15,834 nucleotides of DNA from Acidimicrobiales bacterium (GCA_016936035.1 JAFGPU010000373.1:1-15834), one strand, 5' to 3'; counted from the first letter of the stretch, positions 4,710-12,644 are shown. The notes: generated from the sequence alone by a model not told the origin. Numbers and translations are program-made.

Positions 4710-7538
4710 TCAGCCCGTGAGCTCGGCGAGCCACTCGAGCGCGAGCGCAGCGGCCTCGTCGACCGTCCGGGCGGCGCCGGCCGCGACGCGGCGGTCGGCC
4801 TCGGCGTCACCGAGCCGGTCGACGACCCAGCCCCGGGCGGAGTCCAGCCGTCGCTCCTCGTCGCCGTAGGTCGGCACCAGGCCGGGCCGGCCGACCGTGC
4901 CCAGCAGCTCCGCAGCCTGCTCGGCGACACCGGCGCGCTGGAGCAGCACCACGAGGTTGCGCAGCGTCGTCAGCTGGAAGAGGACGTCACCCTGGCGGCG
5001 CCAGTGAGTGATCACGCTGGTGAACTCGGGCGCCACCTCGACCGGCTCACCGGTCCGCCCGCGCAGCGACGACGCGGCCACCCGGGCAACGCCGCCGACG
5101 TAGCGGCTCTCGACCGAGTCGGCCAGCTCGACGGCCCGGTGGAGCGAGGCCAGGGCGACGGTGGGATCGCGGTCGAGCACGATCTCGCCGGCGCAGTACG
5201 CGAGCCACGCCTGGTCGGACGGGGCCGGGGGCTCGTCGGCGGCCTCGACGATCGCCAGGGCCTCGTCCCGGCGGCCGGCGTACGCCTCGGGGAGCGCGAT
5301 CCCGACGACCCCGGTCGTGAGCACGTGGGGGTCGCCGCACTTCTCGCCGGCGTCGAGCAGGCGGCGCCCCCAGGCGACGGCACTGGCGAGATCGCCCTGC
5401 ATCGTCCGGAGGTCACCGAGCACCTCCATCGCGGCAGCGAGCGCGAGCGGCTCGTGCGACAGGGCGGACGCCTGCTCGGCCAGCGCGACGGCGGCGTCGA
5501 AGTCGCCGAGCCGTAGCGCCCGCTGTGCCGCGGCGGCGTGCGCCCACGCCGCGCCGGGCGTCGATGCGTCGACGACCGTGAGCGCCTGTCCGGCCCACCG
5601 CAACGGCTCGTCGCGCACACGGGACTGGGCGAAGAGCAACAGGCCCGCGCAGAGGGCGGCCGCCAGTGCGGGGTCGTGGGCGCGCGACCAGCGGGCCGCC
5701 AGCCGGAGCTCGTCGAGGTCGGCCGACAAGCGCTGGTGCGCGGCGAGCTCGCCCGCTCCTCGCAGCCCGGCATCGGCCGCGAGCGCGGCGTCGCGATAGT
5801 GCTCGGCGTGGCGTCGACGCACCGTCGCGGCGCGGCCCGACGCCTCCAGCCGCCCGGTCGCATGCGCCCGGACGGTGGTCAGCATCCCGAACCGTGCCCG
5901 CTGCCCCGAGGTGTCGGCAACGACCAGCGATCGATCGGCCAGCCGGCCGAGCAGCTCGAGTGCCTCGTCGCACCCGGTCACGGCGCTGACGTCGTCGGCT
6001 GCCGCCGGCTGGGCGAAGACCGCAAGATCCTCGTAGAGCGCCCGCTCGTCCGGGCTGAGCAGCTGCTCCGACCACGTCACGACGGCCGTGAGCGTCTGGT
6101 GGCGGGCGTCGGTGCCGCGCCGGACGGCCCGCAGCAGGTCGAGGGCCTCGTCGAGCCGTTCTGCCAGCTCGACGATCGGCAGGGTCGTCACCCGGGCGGC
6201 CGCCATCTCGATCGCCAGGGGCAACCCGTCGAGACGGTGCACGACCCTGTCGATCGCGGCCTCGTCCGCAGCGGTGAGGGTCAGGTCCGAGCGGGCGGCG
6301 CGCGCCCGGTCGACGAACAGCCGGCGAGCCGTCCCACCGGGCGCGAGCGCGAGCGGGGCCACGACCCACACATGCTCGCCGTCGACCCCGAGCCGCTCGC
6401 GACTGGTCGCCAGGACGCGCGCTCGCTCGCCGCCACCGAGGAGCCGCTCGACGGCGCTCGCGGCGGCGTCCACGAGGTGCTCGCAGTTGTCGAGCACCAC
6501 GAGGACGTCGAGCGCACCGGCGCGCCCCAACACCACCTCGGGCGACGCCTGCTCGACGGCCAGGCCGAGCGCGCCGACGATGGCACCCACGAGGCCGTCG
6601 CTGGTGCGGACATCCGCGAGGTCGACGAACCGGGCGCCCAGCTCGTGGTGGCCGGCGCGCCGGCGCGCCGCCTCGACCGCGAGCCGGGTCTTGCCGACGC
6701 CGCCCGGACCGGTGAGCGTGACGATCCGGGCCCCGTCGAGGAGCCGGTCGAGATGGCCGAGGTCGGCGTCCCGCCCGACCAGAGACGAGAGCGGGACCGG
6801 GAGACGACCCGGGGCGGGCGGCCCGGCCTCGCCCGCGAGCGCGACCGCCTCCGCGCGGCGCAGCGCATCGCCGGGCTCGAGGCCCGCATCGGCGAGCGCC
6901 CCGACCGCACGCTGGTAGGCGCGCAGGGCTTCGGCGGTGCGGCCCGCGGCGGTGAGCGCGCCGACCAGGGTCGTCCACACACCCTCGCGGAACGGTGCGT
7001 CGGCGACGAGCTGCTCGGCGGCGGCGATCGCCGCATCGACGTGTCCCGTGGCCAGCAGGCCGGCGGCCCGGATGTCGAGAGCCGCCCCGTGCAGCTCCTC
7101 GAGGCGGACCGCCGTCCCCCGCAGCGCGTCGAGGTCACCGATGTCGGCGAACGGGGTGCCACGCCAAAGCGCGAGGGCCTCGTCGACGGCGGTCAGCGCC
7201 TCGCCCGGCGGTCGCCGCGCGGCCCCGTTCACCTGCTCCTCGAACCGGGTGAGGTCGACCTCGACCGCCGAGGTGTCGAGGGCGTACCCCGCCGGTGAGC
7301 CGACCAGCCGGGCGCCGAGGACCTGGCGCAGGCGGGAGACGTACGTGCGCAACGAGGCCACGGCGCTGCGGGGCGGGTCGTCGCCCCACAGGTGGCCCAC
7401 GAGCGCGTCGGCGGGCACGGCGGTCGGCGCCCGCGACGCCAGCACGGCGAGCACCACCCGCTGCTTGCGACTGCCGACGTCGATGACCCGGCCGTCGTCG
7501 TCGACGACGTCGATGGTCCCGAGGACGCGCACCTGCAC
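4710..7538 (-). CDS. SARP/AfsR-type transcriptional regulator with NB-ARC ATPase and TPR-like repeats
   Basis: The 942-residue protein has the layout of large streptomycete-style activators. An OmpR-like winged helix occupies 1 to about 95 (VRVLGTIDVV, then SRKQRVVLAVLASR and LRTYVSRLRQVLG). A BTAD helical domain covers about 96-240 (ALALWRGTPFADI; REGVWTTLVGAL). The ATPase begins with LVGRDADL, has Walker A GPGGVGKT (277-284), Walker B LVVLDNCEH (346-354), LATSRERLG and GLPLAIEMAAARV (438-450). Residues from about 560 on are helical TPR-like repeats. Such proteins usually activate nearby metabolic genes by binding direct repeats and use ATP as a switch. GTG 7538 is taken because the family starts with x-V-x-V-L-G; GTG 7565 would add nine residues. 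Neither has a clear ribosome site. The gene is divergent from the GNAT/methyltransferase pair. Confidence 0.9.
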   Translation of the reverse strand: MQVRVLGTIDVVDDDGRVIDVGSRKQRVVLAVLASRAPTAVPADALVGHLWGDDPPRSAVASLRTYVSRLRQVLGARLVGSPAGYALDTSAVEVDLTRFEEQVNGAARRPPGEALTAVDEALALWRGTPFADIGDLDALRGTAVRLEELHGAALDIRAAGLLATGHVDAAIAAAEQLVADAPFREGVWTTLVGALTAAGRTAEALRAYQRAVGALADAGLEPGDALRRAEAVALAGEAGPPAPGRLPVPLSSLVGRDADLGHLDRLLDGARIVTLTGPGGVGKTRLAVEAARRRAGHHELGARFVDLADVRTSDGLVGAIVGALGLAVEQASPEVVLGRAGALDVLVVLDNCEHLVDAAASAVERLLGGGERARVLATSRERLGVDGEHVWVVAPLALAPGGTARRLFVDRARAARSDLTLTAADEAAIDRVVHRLDGLPLAIEMAAARVTTLPIVELAERLDEALDLLRAVRRGTDARHQTLTAVVTWSEQLLSPDERALYEDLAVFAQPAAADDVSAVTGCDEALELLGRLADRSLVVADTSGQRARFGMLTTVRAHATGRLEASGRAATVRRRHAEHYRDAALAADAGLRGAGELAAHQRLSADLDELRLAARWSRAHDPALAAALCAGLLLFAQSRVRDEPLRWAGQALTVVDASTPGAAWAHAAAAQRALRLGDFDAAVALAEQASALSHEPLALAAAMEVLGDLRTMQGDLASAVAWGRRLLDAGEKCGDPHVLTTGVVGIALPEAYAGRRDEALAIVEAADEPPAPSDQAWLAYCAGEIVLDRDPTVALASLHRAVELADSVESRYVGGVARVAASSLRGRTGEPVEVAPEFTSVITHWRRQGDVLFQLTTLRNLVVLLQRAGVAEQAAELLGTVGRPGLVPTYGDEERRLDSARGWVVDRLGDAEADRRVAAGAARTVDEAAALALEWLAELTG

Positions 7539-7678
7539 CGCCCGAGCGTAGAGCGAGCGGGGCACCGTCGCGGGACACCGGTCCAGCGACAGCGCGCCGA
7601 CGACGGCGACCGGCGGTGTCGCGCGCCCTGCAACCGCCGTGCGACCGGCCTGAGACGGGGCGCACCAACGATGGCGCT
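7539..7678. promoter_or_regulatory. Divergent promoter region between SARP gene and GNAT/methyltransferase pair
   Basis: These 140 bases must hold the promoters for both directions. Visible structure: gagcg occurs three times close to the SARP start (7544-7559), and gacaccgg (about 7573) is mirrored by ccggcggtgtc (about 7611), an interrupted inverted arrangement. SARP proteins bind short direct repeats near -35, but I cannot identify a convincing spaced set by eye. No strong -10 or -35 pair stands out. Confidence 0.35.
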
Positions 7679-8503
7679 GTGAGCACCACCGACCACACGC
7701 ACCTGACGACCGGCTGGGAGGCCGACACGCCCACGGGCGACACGGTCCTGCGCCGGTACCTGCACTGTTGGGCCCGCCTCACCGAGACCTTCGCCGTCGC
7801 CGGCGGCGGGCACGCCACGTGGGCGCCCGGCTACGCCGCCGCCGACCTGGGGAGAGCGAGCGGGTTCTTCAACGCCGCGACCCTGCTCCGCCCGCTCGAA
7901 GGTGACGGCAGCGACGCCGTGCTCGACGACATCGAGGGGTTCTTCGGAGGTGGCACCGGCGAGGCGCACCTGTGGAGCGCCTGGCCCACGCCCGACCTCC
8001 GCGCCCGTGGCTGGCACCTGGTGGGCCACCCACCGCTGCTCGTGCGGCCCCCCGGTGCGGTGATGCCGCCGGCGGCGAGCACCCGGTCGGCCTCGGTCGA
8101 TCTCGATGTCGTGACCGACCCGGACGGCCTCGCCGACTGGGAGCAGGTCGCCGTCGAGGGCTACCCGCTCGACGAGCTCATCGGCGCCCCGCCGGGCTCG
8201 CTCGCCCACCCGCGCCTGCTCGACGATCCCCGCCTGCAGTTCACCGTGGGTCGCCACCACGGCGCTCCGGCGAGCATCGGCACGTTGTTCACCGACGAGG
8301 GCATCGGCTGCTTCGCCTTGGGCGTCACCCGGCCCGGGGCACGCCACCAGGGCCACTGGTGGGCCCACGCGGTCCACCGCATCGACGCTGCGCCCGAGGT
8401 GTGGATGACGGGCGTGTTCAGCGACGACAGCCGCCCCGGCGCCGAGCGCCTCGGCTTCCTCCCCGTCCTGCGCTTCACCCTGTGGGCTCGCCCGCGAGCG
8501 TGA
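7679..8503 (+). CDS. GNAT-family N-acetyltransferase-like protein
   Basis: This is a 274-residue protein. The C-terminal half fits a GNAT fold: a strand GRHHGAPASIGTLFTDEGIG, an acetyl-CoA-binding-type loop ALGVTRPGARHQGHWW (213-228), and the closing AERLGFLPVLRFTLW typical of the last GNAT strand (GF-x-x-x-x-R). The N-terminal half (1-130, including CWARLTETF and NAATLLRPL) may be a second, degenerate GNAT-like lobe, as in two-lobed family members. The acceptor substrate is unknown. GTG 7679 is used; the open frame extends 63 bases further upstream without a better start, and no strong ribosome site is seen. The gap to the methyltransferase is 47 bases on the same strand, so they are probably one transcript. 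Confidence 0.75.
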   Translation: MSTTDHTHLTTGWEADTPTGDTVLRRYLHCWARLTETFAVAGGGHATWAPGYAAADLGRASGFFNAATLLRPLEGDGSDAVLDDIEGFFGGGTGEAHLWSAWPTPDLRARGWHLVGHPPLLVRPPGAVMPPAASTRSASVDLDVVTDPDGLADWEQVAVEGYPLDELIGAPPGSLAHPRLLDDPRLQFTVGRHHGAPASIGTLFTDEGIGCFALGVTRPGARHQGHWWAHAVHRIDAAPEVWMTGVFSDDSRPGAERLGFLPVLRFTLWARPRA

Positions 8504-8550
8504 TCGCCGGAACACCGACACAACCACCACAACCTGCTGAGGAGCAGATC

Positions 8551-9687
8551 ATGACAACCACATCGCCCATCTCACCCACCCCGGCCGTCTCGTCGCCGAC
8601 CCCGGCGCAACCCACCGAGGCCAGCGTCGACGCCTTCGTCGACCGGCTGTTCGGCGCGGTGCTCGGCGCCCAGGAGGTGCAGGCCGCGTACCTCGGTGAT
8701 CGGCTCGGGTGGTACCAGGCGCTCGCCGACCACGGCCCGACCACCTCGACCGAGCTGGCGGAGCGCACCGGAACCGCCGAGCGGTACGCCCGCGAGTGGC
8801 TCGAGCATCAGGCGGCCATCGGCTGGCTGGGGGTCGACGACGTCGACGCCGCGGCGGGCGAGCGCCGCTTCGTGCTGGCACCCGAGCAGGCGGAGGTCCT
8901 GGTCGACACGGACAGCCTCGCCCACGTGCTGCCGCTTGCCCGCATCGTCGCCAGCCTGGGACGCAAGCTCGACGACCTGGCCGAGGCGTACCGCACCGGG
9001 TCGGGCGTGGGCTGGGCCGAGCACGGCGACGACGGCCGCGAGTCACAGGCGCTGGCCAACCGGCCGTTCTTCCTCCGCCAGCTCGCCGACGACCTCACCG
9101 CAGTGGCCGAGGTGGACGACGCCCTGCGCGGCGGCGCGCAGGTGGCCGACATCGGCTGCGGGGCCGGCTGGTCCGCGATCGGTCTGGCGCTCGCCCACCC
9201 GACGGTGACGATCGACGGCTTCGACGTCGACGGCCCCTCGATCGACATGGCGCGGGCCGCGGCCGCCGAGTACGGCGTCGCCGACCGGGTCCACTTCCAC
9301 GCGGTCGACGTCGCGAGCCTGGACGACGACCACCACGGTGCCTACGACGTGGTCTTCGCGTTCGAGTGCGTGCACGACATGTCCGACCCGGTCAGCGTGC
9401 TCGCCACGATGCGGCGCCTCGCCGGCGACGCGGGCACGGTCGTCGTCATGGACGAGCGGGTCGGCGACCGCTTCACGGCGCCGGCCGAACCGGTCGAGCG
9501 CCTGATGTACGGCTACTCGCTGACCTGCTGCCTGCCCGACGGCATGGCGCATCCGCCGGCGGCCGGCACGGGGACCGTCATGCGCCCCTCGACGCTCGCG
9601 GGCTACGCGCGGGAGGCGGGCTTCGCCGGCATCGAGGTGCTGCCGATCGAGAACGACGTCTTCCGCTTCTACCGGCTGCAGAACTGA
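8551..9687 (+). CDS. Class I SAM-dependent methyltransferase with N-terminal winged-helix-like region
   Basis: The 378-residue protein starts at ATG 8551, with AGGAG six bases upstream. Residues about 26-120 look like a winged-helix dimerisation region, including YLGDRLGWYQALAD followed by TSTELAERTGTAERYAREWL. This layout is common in small-molecule O- and C-methyltransferases. The SAM site begins at VADIGCGAGWSAIGLA (198-213), with the acidic loop FDVDGPS (224-230) binding the ribose. The later motif is YDVVFAFECVHDM (265-277). A C-terminal region with two cysteines, TCC, and GTGTVMRPSTLAGYAREAGF (340-358) probably shapes the substrate site. The first 25 residues are Thr/Ser/Pro-rich and disordered. 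The substrate is unknown. It is placed after a GNAT gene and opposite a SARP regulator. Confidence 0.9.
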   Translation: MTTTSPISPTPAVSSPTPAQPTEASVDAFVDRLFGAVLGAQEVQAAYLGDRLGWYQALADHGPTTSTELAERTGTAERYAREWLEHQAAIGWLGVDDVDAAAGERRFVLAPEQAEVLVDTDSLAHVLPLARIVASLGRKLDDLAEAYRTGSGVGWAEHGDDGRESQALANRPFFLRQLADDLTAVAEVDDALRGGAQVADIGCGAGWSAIGLALAHPTVTIDGFDVDGPSIDMARAAAAEYGVADRVHFHAVDVASLDDDHHGAYDVVFAFECVHDMSDPVSVLATMRRLAGDAGTVVVMDERVGDRFTAPAEPVERLMYGYSLTCCLPDGMAHPPAAGTGTVMRPSTLAGYAREAGFAGIEVLPIENDVFRFYRLQN

Positions 9688-9703
9688 CCCGGCGACCGCC
9701 GGG
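9688..9703. terminator. Bidirectional hairpin between convergent genes
   Basis: cccggc and gccggg are perfect complements separated by gacc. They fill the 18-base gap between the stops of the methyltransferase (plus) and the AlkB gene (minus). A 6-bp all-GC stem could terminate both transcripts, although no T-tract accompanies it. Confidence 0.5.
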
Positions 9704-9705
9704 CG

Positions 9706-10299
9706 TCAGTAGGCCTCGCGGAACATCACACTGATGCGAGGGCCCGCGCCGGCGCACTTGGGCACGCTGTGCTGCCAGGTGCGCTGGCACGTGCCCCCGA
9801 GCACCAGCAGGTCACCGTGGCCCGGCGTGAGGCGGACCGACCGCCCGCCCCCGGTCGGCCGCAGCAGGAACCGCCGGGGGGTGCCGAGCGACACGATGGC
9901 CACGACGGTCTGCGATCGGCGCCGGCCCACGCGGTCGCCGTGCCAGGCCACGCTGTCGCGACCGTCGCGGTAGAGGTTGGCCGAGGTGGTCGACAGGTCG
10001 CACCCGTAGCGGCGGGTCAGGGCGTCGGCCATGGCCGGCAGGGGTGGGGGCGGATCGGCCCACTCACGCGTGGTCAGGCGGGGTTCGACGACCGTGCGGT
10101 CGTACATCGGACGTTCGTGGGACGACCAGGGCGCCGCCTCGAGGAGCTGCGCGAAGAGCTCGTCGGCGCCGCTCACCCACCCGGGGAGCACGTCGTACCA
10201 GGCGCCTGACCCGAGATCTCGGCGCTCGACCCCGACGAGCACAGGGTCGGCGGACGGCAGCGACGGGTCGAGCAGGGAGGGTTGCCACGCGAGCGGCAT
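9706..10299 (-). CDS. alkB: AlkB-type 2-oxoglutarate/Fe(II)-dependent dioxygenase
   Basis: AlkB enzymes remove methyl and etheno lesions from DNA or RNA bases by oxidative dealkylation with Fe(II) and 2-oxoglutarate. The 197-residue protein has the iron ligands His120 and Asp122 in WHGDRVG, and His177 in TWQHSVPK. Arg188 and Arg194 sit in PRISVMFR, which binds 2-oxoglutarate. The nucleotide-recognition segment includes PWSSHERPMYDRTVVEPR (57-74) and SANLYRDGRDSVAWH. The length is normal for short bacterial AlkB proteins. The start is ATG 10299. It is the last gene of a minus-strand run and lies 69 bases after the 78-residue protein. Confidence 0.92.
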   Translation of the reverse strand: MPLAWQPSLLDPSLPSADPVLVGVERRDLGSGAWYDVLPGWVSGADELFAQLLEAAPWSSHERPMYDRTVVEPRLTTREWADPPPPLPAMADALTRRYGCDLSTTSANLYRDGRDSVAWHGDRVGRRRSQTVVAIVSLGTPRRFLLRPTGGGRSVRLTPGHGDLLVLGGTCQRTWQHSVPKCAGAGPRISVMFREAY

Positions 10300-10368
10300 G
10301 CCCTCAGGCTACCGGCGGGCGGGTGGCGCGGCACGAACGGACGTACGCCCGTCAGCCGGCAGCCAGCG

Positions 10369-10605
10369 TCAGCCGTCGGTCGCCTCGGAGGCGGGGCGCA
10401 GGTCGACGCGCAGCACCAGCACGCCGTCGTCGATCGTCGCCTCCGCGTCGCCGATGATGGCGAAGTCCTGGAAGTCGACCTCGGCCTGGCGGATGAACTG
10501 CAGCCGCTCCTCGCCGGCGACGGGCGGCAGCGTACGGTTGCGCACCGCCTGCGCCCGGTCGCGGAAGCGCTGGATCATCGCGTCGACGTCGAACGAGTCG
10601 GCCAT
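10369..10605 (-). CDS. Small acidic protein, conserved-looking, function unknown
   Basis: This 78-residue protein begins ADSFDVDAMIQRFRDRAQAV and contains a central LPPVAGEERLQFIRQAEVDF. It ends in a strand-rich DAEATIDDGVLVLRVDLRP. The codon pattern is consistent with a real gene, and I recall similar short proteins in Acidimicrobiia, but I know no function. No membrane segment or signal is present. The start ATG 10605 lies 44 bases after the stop of the Thr-rich membrane protein, so the two are probably co-transcribed. Confidence 0.75.
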   Translation of the reverse strand: MADSFDVDAMIQRFRDRAQAVRNRTLPPVAGEERLQFIRQAEVDFQDFAIIGDAEATIDDGVLVLRVDLRPASEATDG

Positions 10606-10649
10606 GGGCTGCACCGTACCGGACCGCGGCGCGGGCACCGACGACGCGG

Positions 10650-11738
10650 TCACCGACGACGCGGGTCGCCCCACATGTCGGCGTCAGGATCGTCGGGACG
10701 GCCCCGCCCGGGACGGCGACCGCGGTCGGGCGGCGCGCCCGGCCGTGGCGGATCGGCCCACCCGGTGTCGGGACGGGGACGGCGAGCCCGGCCGCCCTCG
10801 GCACCCGGGGCACCGGGCCGACCGCCGGGCTGGCGTCGGCGCTGCCCGGGGGGTGGGGCGCCCCGACCGGCGCCGGCAGCGCGCCGGCGCCGACCGTCCG
10901 GCGGCGCGCCCCCGGGCATCGCCGCCGTCGGAGACGAACGGGTCGGGCCACCCGCCCCGGACTCCGCAGCCTCGTCCCAGAAGGGGTCACCGCCGCCGCG
11001 CCGGCGGCGGCCGCGATCCGGGGGCACCCCGGCGGCTGCCGGCGACGCCACGGCGCCCGGGGTGACGGGGCGGCCGCGCCGATCAGCCGGCGCCGGTGCG
11101 CCCGTCACGGGATCGACGTCGGCGTCCTCGTCGTCGTCGAACTCGAGCGACGGCCGGGTCAGCAGCCAGTAGCGCCAGGTGAGCAGCCCGACGAGCAGGC
11201 CGACGGCCGCGAGCGCGGCGATGATCATCCAGATCATGCGGCTCTCGTCGGCGGCGGCGTTGCCGCCCGAGCTGGGGGCGGCGGTGGTCGTCGTGGTGGC
11301 CTGGACACCTTCGAGTCCGTTGCCGGGCACCAGCAGGTTGTTCACGGTGGTGAACGTCAGGCTGCTGGCCGGTTCGGCCTCGACGGCCTCGGCGGCCTCG
11401 GTCGAGGCCTGCTCGTCCTCGTCGGGCTCCTCCTCGACGACCGGCGGTGCCGTCGTCGCAGGGGTCGTGTCCTCGACCGGTGGCGCAGTCGTCGTCGGTG
11501 CTGCCGTCGTCGTCGTGCGCGGCGGACGCGTGGTCGTCGTGGTGGTCGGGGCCGCCGTGGTGGTGGTGGTCTCCGGGGGGTCGGGTGGGAACGGGGGGTC
11601 GCCGAGACCCTGAGCACCGGCCTGTGCCCCCGCGCCGAGCAACGCGACGAGTGCGACGAGCGCCACCGCGGCCACGCGGCGCGGCTGGGTGCACGCTGTC
11701 GCGACCAGTCCCGTCGCTGTTCGTCTGCCGTCGAGCAT
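10650..11738 (-). CDS. Thr-rich single-pass membrane protein with Arg/Pro/Gly-rich cytoplasmic tail
   Basis: The 362-residue product begins with a Sec-type signal (Arg20-Arg21, hydrophobic AAVALVALVALLGAGAQA, likely cleavage near residue 43). A Thr/Pro stalk (about 50-100) carries repeats such as TTTTTAAPTTTTTTRPP. An acidic segment EEEPDEDEQ (102-110) and a second short TTTTTAAP (148-155) follow. A membrane helix MIWMIIAALAAVGLLVGLLT spans 168-187, then an aromatic edge and a cytoplasmic tail (about 194-362). The tail is dense in Arg, Pro and Gly, with APPDRGRR-like repeats. The expected topology is extracellular stalk and intracellular basic tail. ATG 11738 has AAGGTGG five bases upstream; GTG 11747 is the alternative. 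No enzyme motif is present. Confidence 0.8.
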   Translation of the reverse strand: MLDGRRTATGLVATACTQPRRVAAVALVALVALLGAGAQAGAQGLGDPPFPPDPPETTTTTAAPTTTTTTRPPRTTTTAAPTTTAPPVEDTTPATTAPPVVEEEPDEDEQASTEAAEAVEAEPASSLTFTTVNNLLVPGNGLEGVQATTTTTAAPSSGGNAAADESRMIWMIIAALAAVGLLVGLLTWRYWLLTRPSLEFDDDEDADVDPVTGAPAPADRRGRPVTPGAVASPAAAGVPPDRGRRRRGGGDPFWDEAAESGAGGPTRSSPTAAMPGGAPPDGRRRRAAGAGRGAPPPGQRRRQPGGRPGAPGAEGGRARRPRPDTGWADPPRPGAPPDRGRRPGRGRPDDPDADMWGDPRRR

Positions 11739-11817
11739 CCACTCCACCTTGTCGGCCCCCAGCCGGGCCTGATGCTACCTGTCGCGCCCGTGCTGACTGT
11801 AGGACGGCCCGTCCCAC

Positions 11818-11847
11818 AGCGTGAAGCGCGCGTGTACGCGCCACGCT
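11818..11847 (-). terminator. Long hairpin after the Fpg-type glycosylase gene
   Basis: The arms agcgtg (11818-11823) and cacgct (11842-11847) pair, and inside them gcgcg (11826-11830) pairs with cgcgc (11837-11841), giving 11 base pairs with a two-base bulge and a 6-base loop. It begins 14 bases past the glycosylase stop on the minus strand and precedes the membrane protein gene. It could be a terminator without a T-tract, or a regulator-binding palindrome upstream of the membrane gene. Confidence 0.45.
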
Positions 11848-11861
11848 AGATGACGGTGTGC

Positions 11862-12644
11862 TCAGCGCTGGTGCACCGGACAGCTCCACGTGGTTCGCCC
11901 ACCGACCCGCCGGCGCACCAGCGCCGCCCCGTCCCGGGGGCACAGCCCGTCGAGCTCGACCGCCTGGCGCATGTCACCGGTGTGGCTGCCACCCCGTGCC
12001 ATCAACTCGGCCAGCGTCTCCTGCATCGCCTGGTGAAGGGCTGTCACCTCGCCGTCGTCGAGCGCCCCGGCCGGCCGCACCGGGTCGAGCCCCGCCCGCC
12101 ACAGGATCTCGTCGGCCAGCAGGTTGCCGATGCCGGCCAGGTGGGCCTGGTCCATGAGCCGCGCCTTGAGCGGAACGCGGCTGGTACCCAACGCGGCGGC
12201 GACATCGGCCCGGGTCGCCCCCAGGGCGTCGACGCCGAGCCGGTCCTCGTCGGGTTCCAGGGTCACGCCGCCGAGCCGCCGCGGGTCACGCAGGCGCAGG
12301 TCGGAGCCGTCGGTGAACCGCAGCGTGAAGCGGTCCCACGCCGGCTCGTCGCGCCCGCTCGAGTACTCGAGCCGGTCGATCTCCGCCCCACCGTCGACGA
12401 TCAGCCGTCCCGTCATCCCGAAGCGCAGGCCCAGCCGCAGATCGCCGTCGTCGAGATCGAGCACCAACAGCTTCCCCAGCCGGCGGGCGGCGTCGACCCG
12501 CCGTCCGGTGACGGCTGCCACCACGTCGTCCGGCTCGTAGGCCTTCACGAACCAGGCGTCGGGCGCGTCCACCGCGGCGATGGTGCGCCCCACGACCCGT
12601 GCCGCCTGGCGGCGGTAGACCTCGACCTCGAGCATCTCCGGCAC
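11862..12644 (-). CDS. Fpg/Nei-family DNA glycosylase with variant zinc finger
   Basis: These bifunctional glycosylases remove oxidised bases and cut at abasic sites, with an N-terminal Pro as the nucleophile. The 260-residue protein starts at GTG 12644 so that Pro2 and Glu3 are in place (PEMLEVEVYRR). Lys58 (GKLL) matches the family's DNA-contacting Lys, and LGLRFGMTGRL is the conserved strand. The helix-two-turn-helix reads GIGNLLADEILWRAGLDP (171-188). The C-terminal finger keeps the spacing x2-x16-x2 but has C235-x2-D238 and C255-x2-H258 in place of four cysteines; Arg250 (GRTT) is kept. Lesion preference cannot be read from the sequence. The divergent DUF1206 gene starts 119 bases away. 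Confidence 0.88.
   Translation of the reverse strand: MPEMLEVEVYRRQAARVVGRTIAAVDAPDAWFVKAYEPDDVVAAVTGRRVDAARRLGKLLVLDLDDGDLRLGLRFGMTGRLIVDGGAEIDRLEYSSGRDEPAWDRFTLRFTDGSDLRLRDPRRLGGVTLEPDEDRLGVDALGATRADVAAALGTSRVPLKARLMDQAHLAGIGNLLADEILWRAGLDPVRPAGALDDGEVTALHQAMQETLAELMARGGSHTGDMRQAVELDGLCPRDGAALVRRRVGGRTTWSCPVHQR

Noticed and set aside
4065..5516. 483-codon plus-strand open frame
   Set aside because: It spans the ends of the DUF4202 and SARP genes antisense, and no domain or ribosome site is recognisable.
5538..7298. 586-codon plus-strand open frame opposite the SARP gene
   Set aside because: It is rich in Arg, Gly and Glu with no family motif. It is the antisense shadow of a protein with clear Walker A and B motifs in the other strand.
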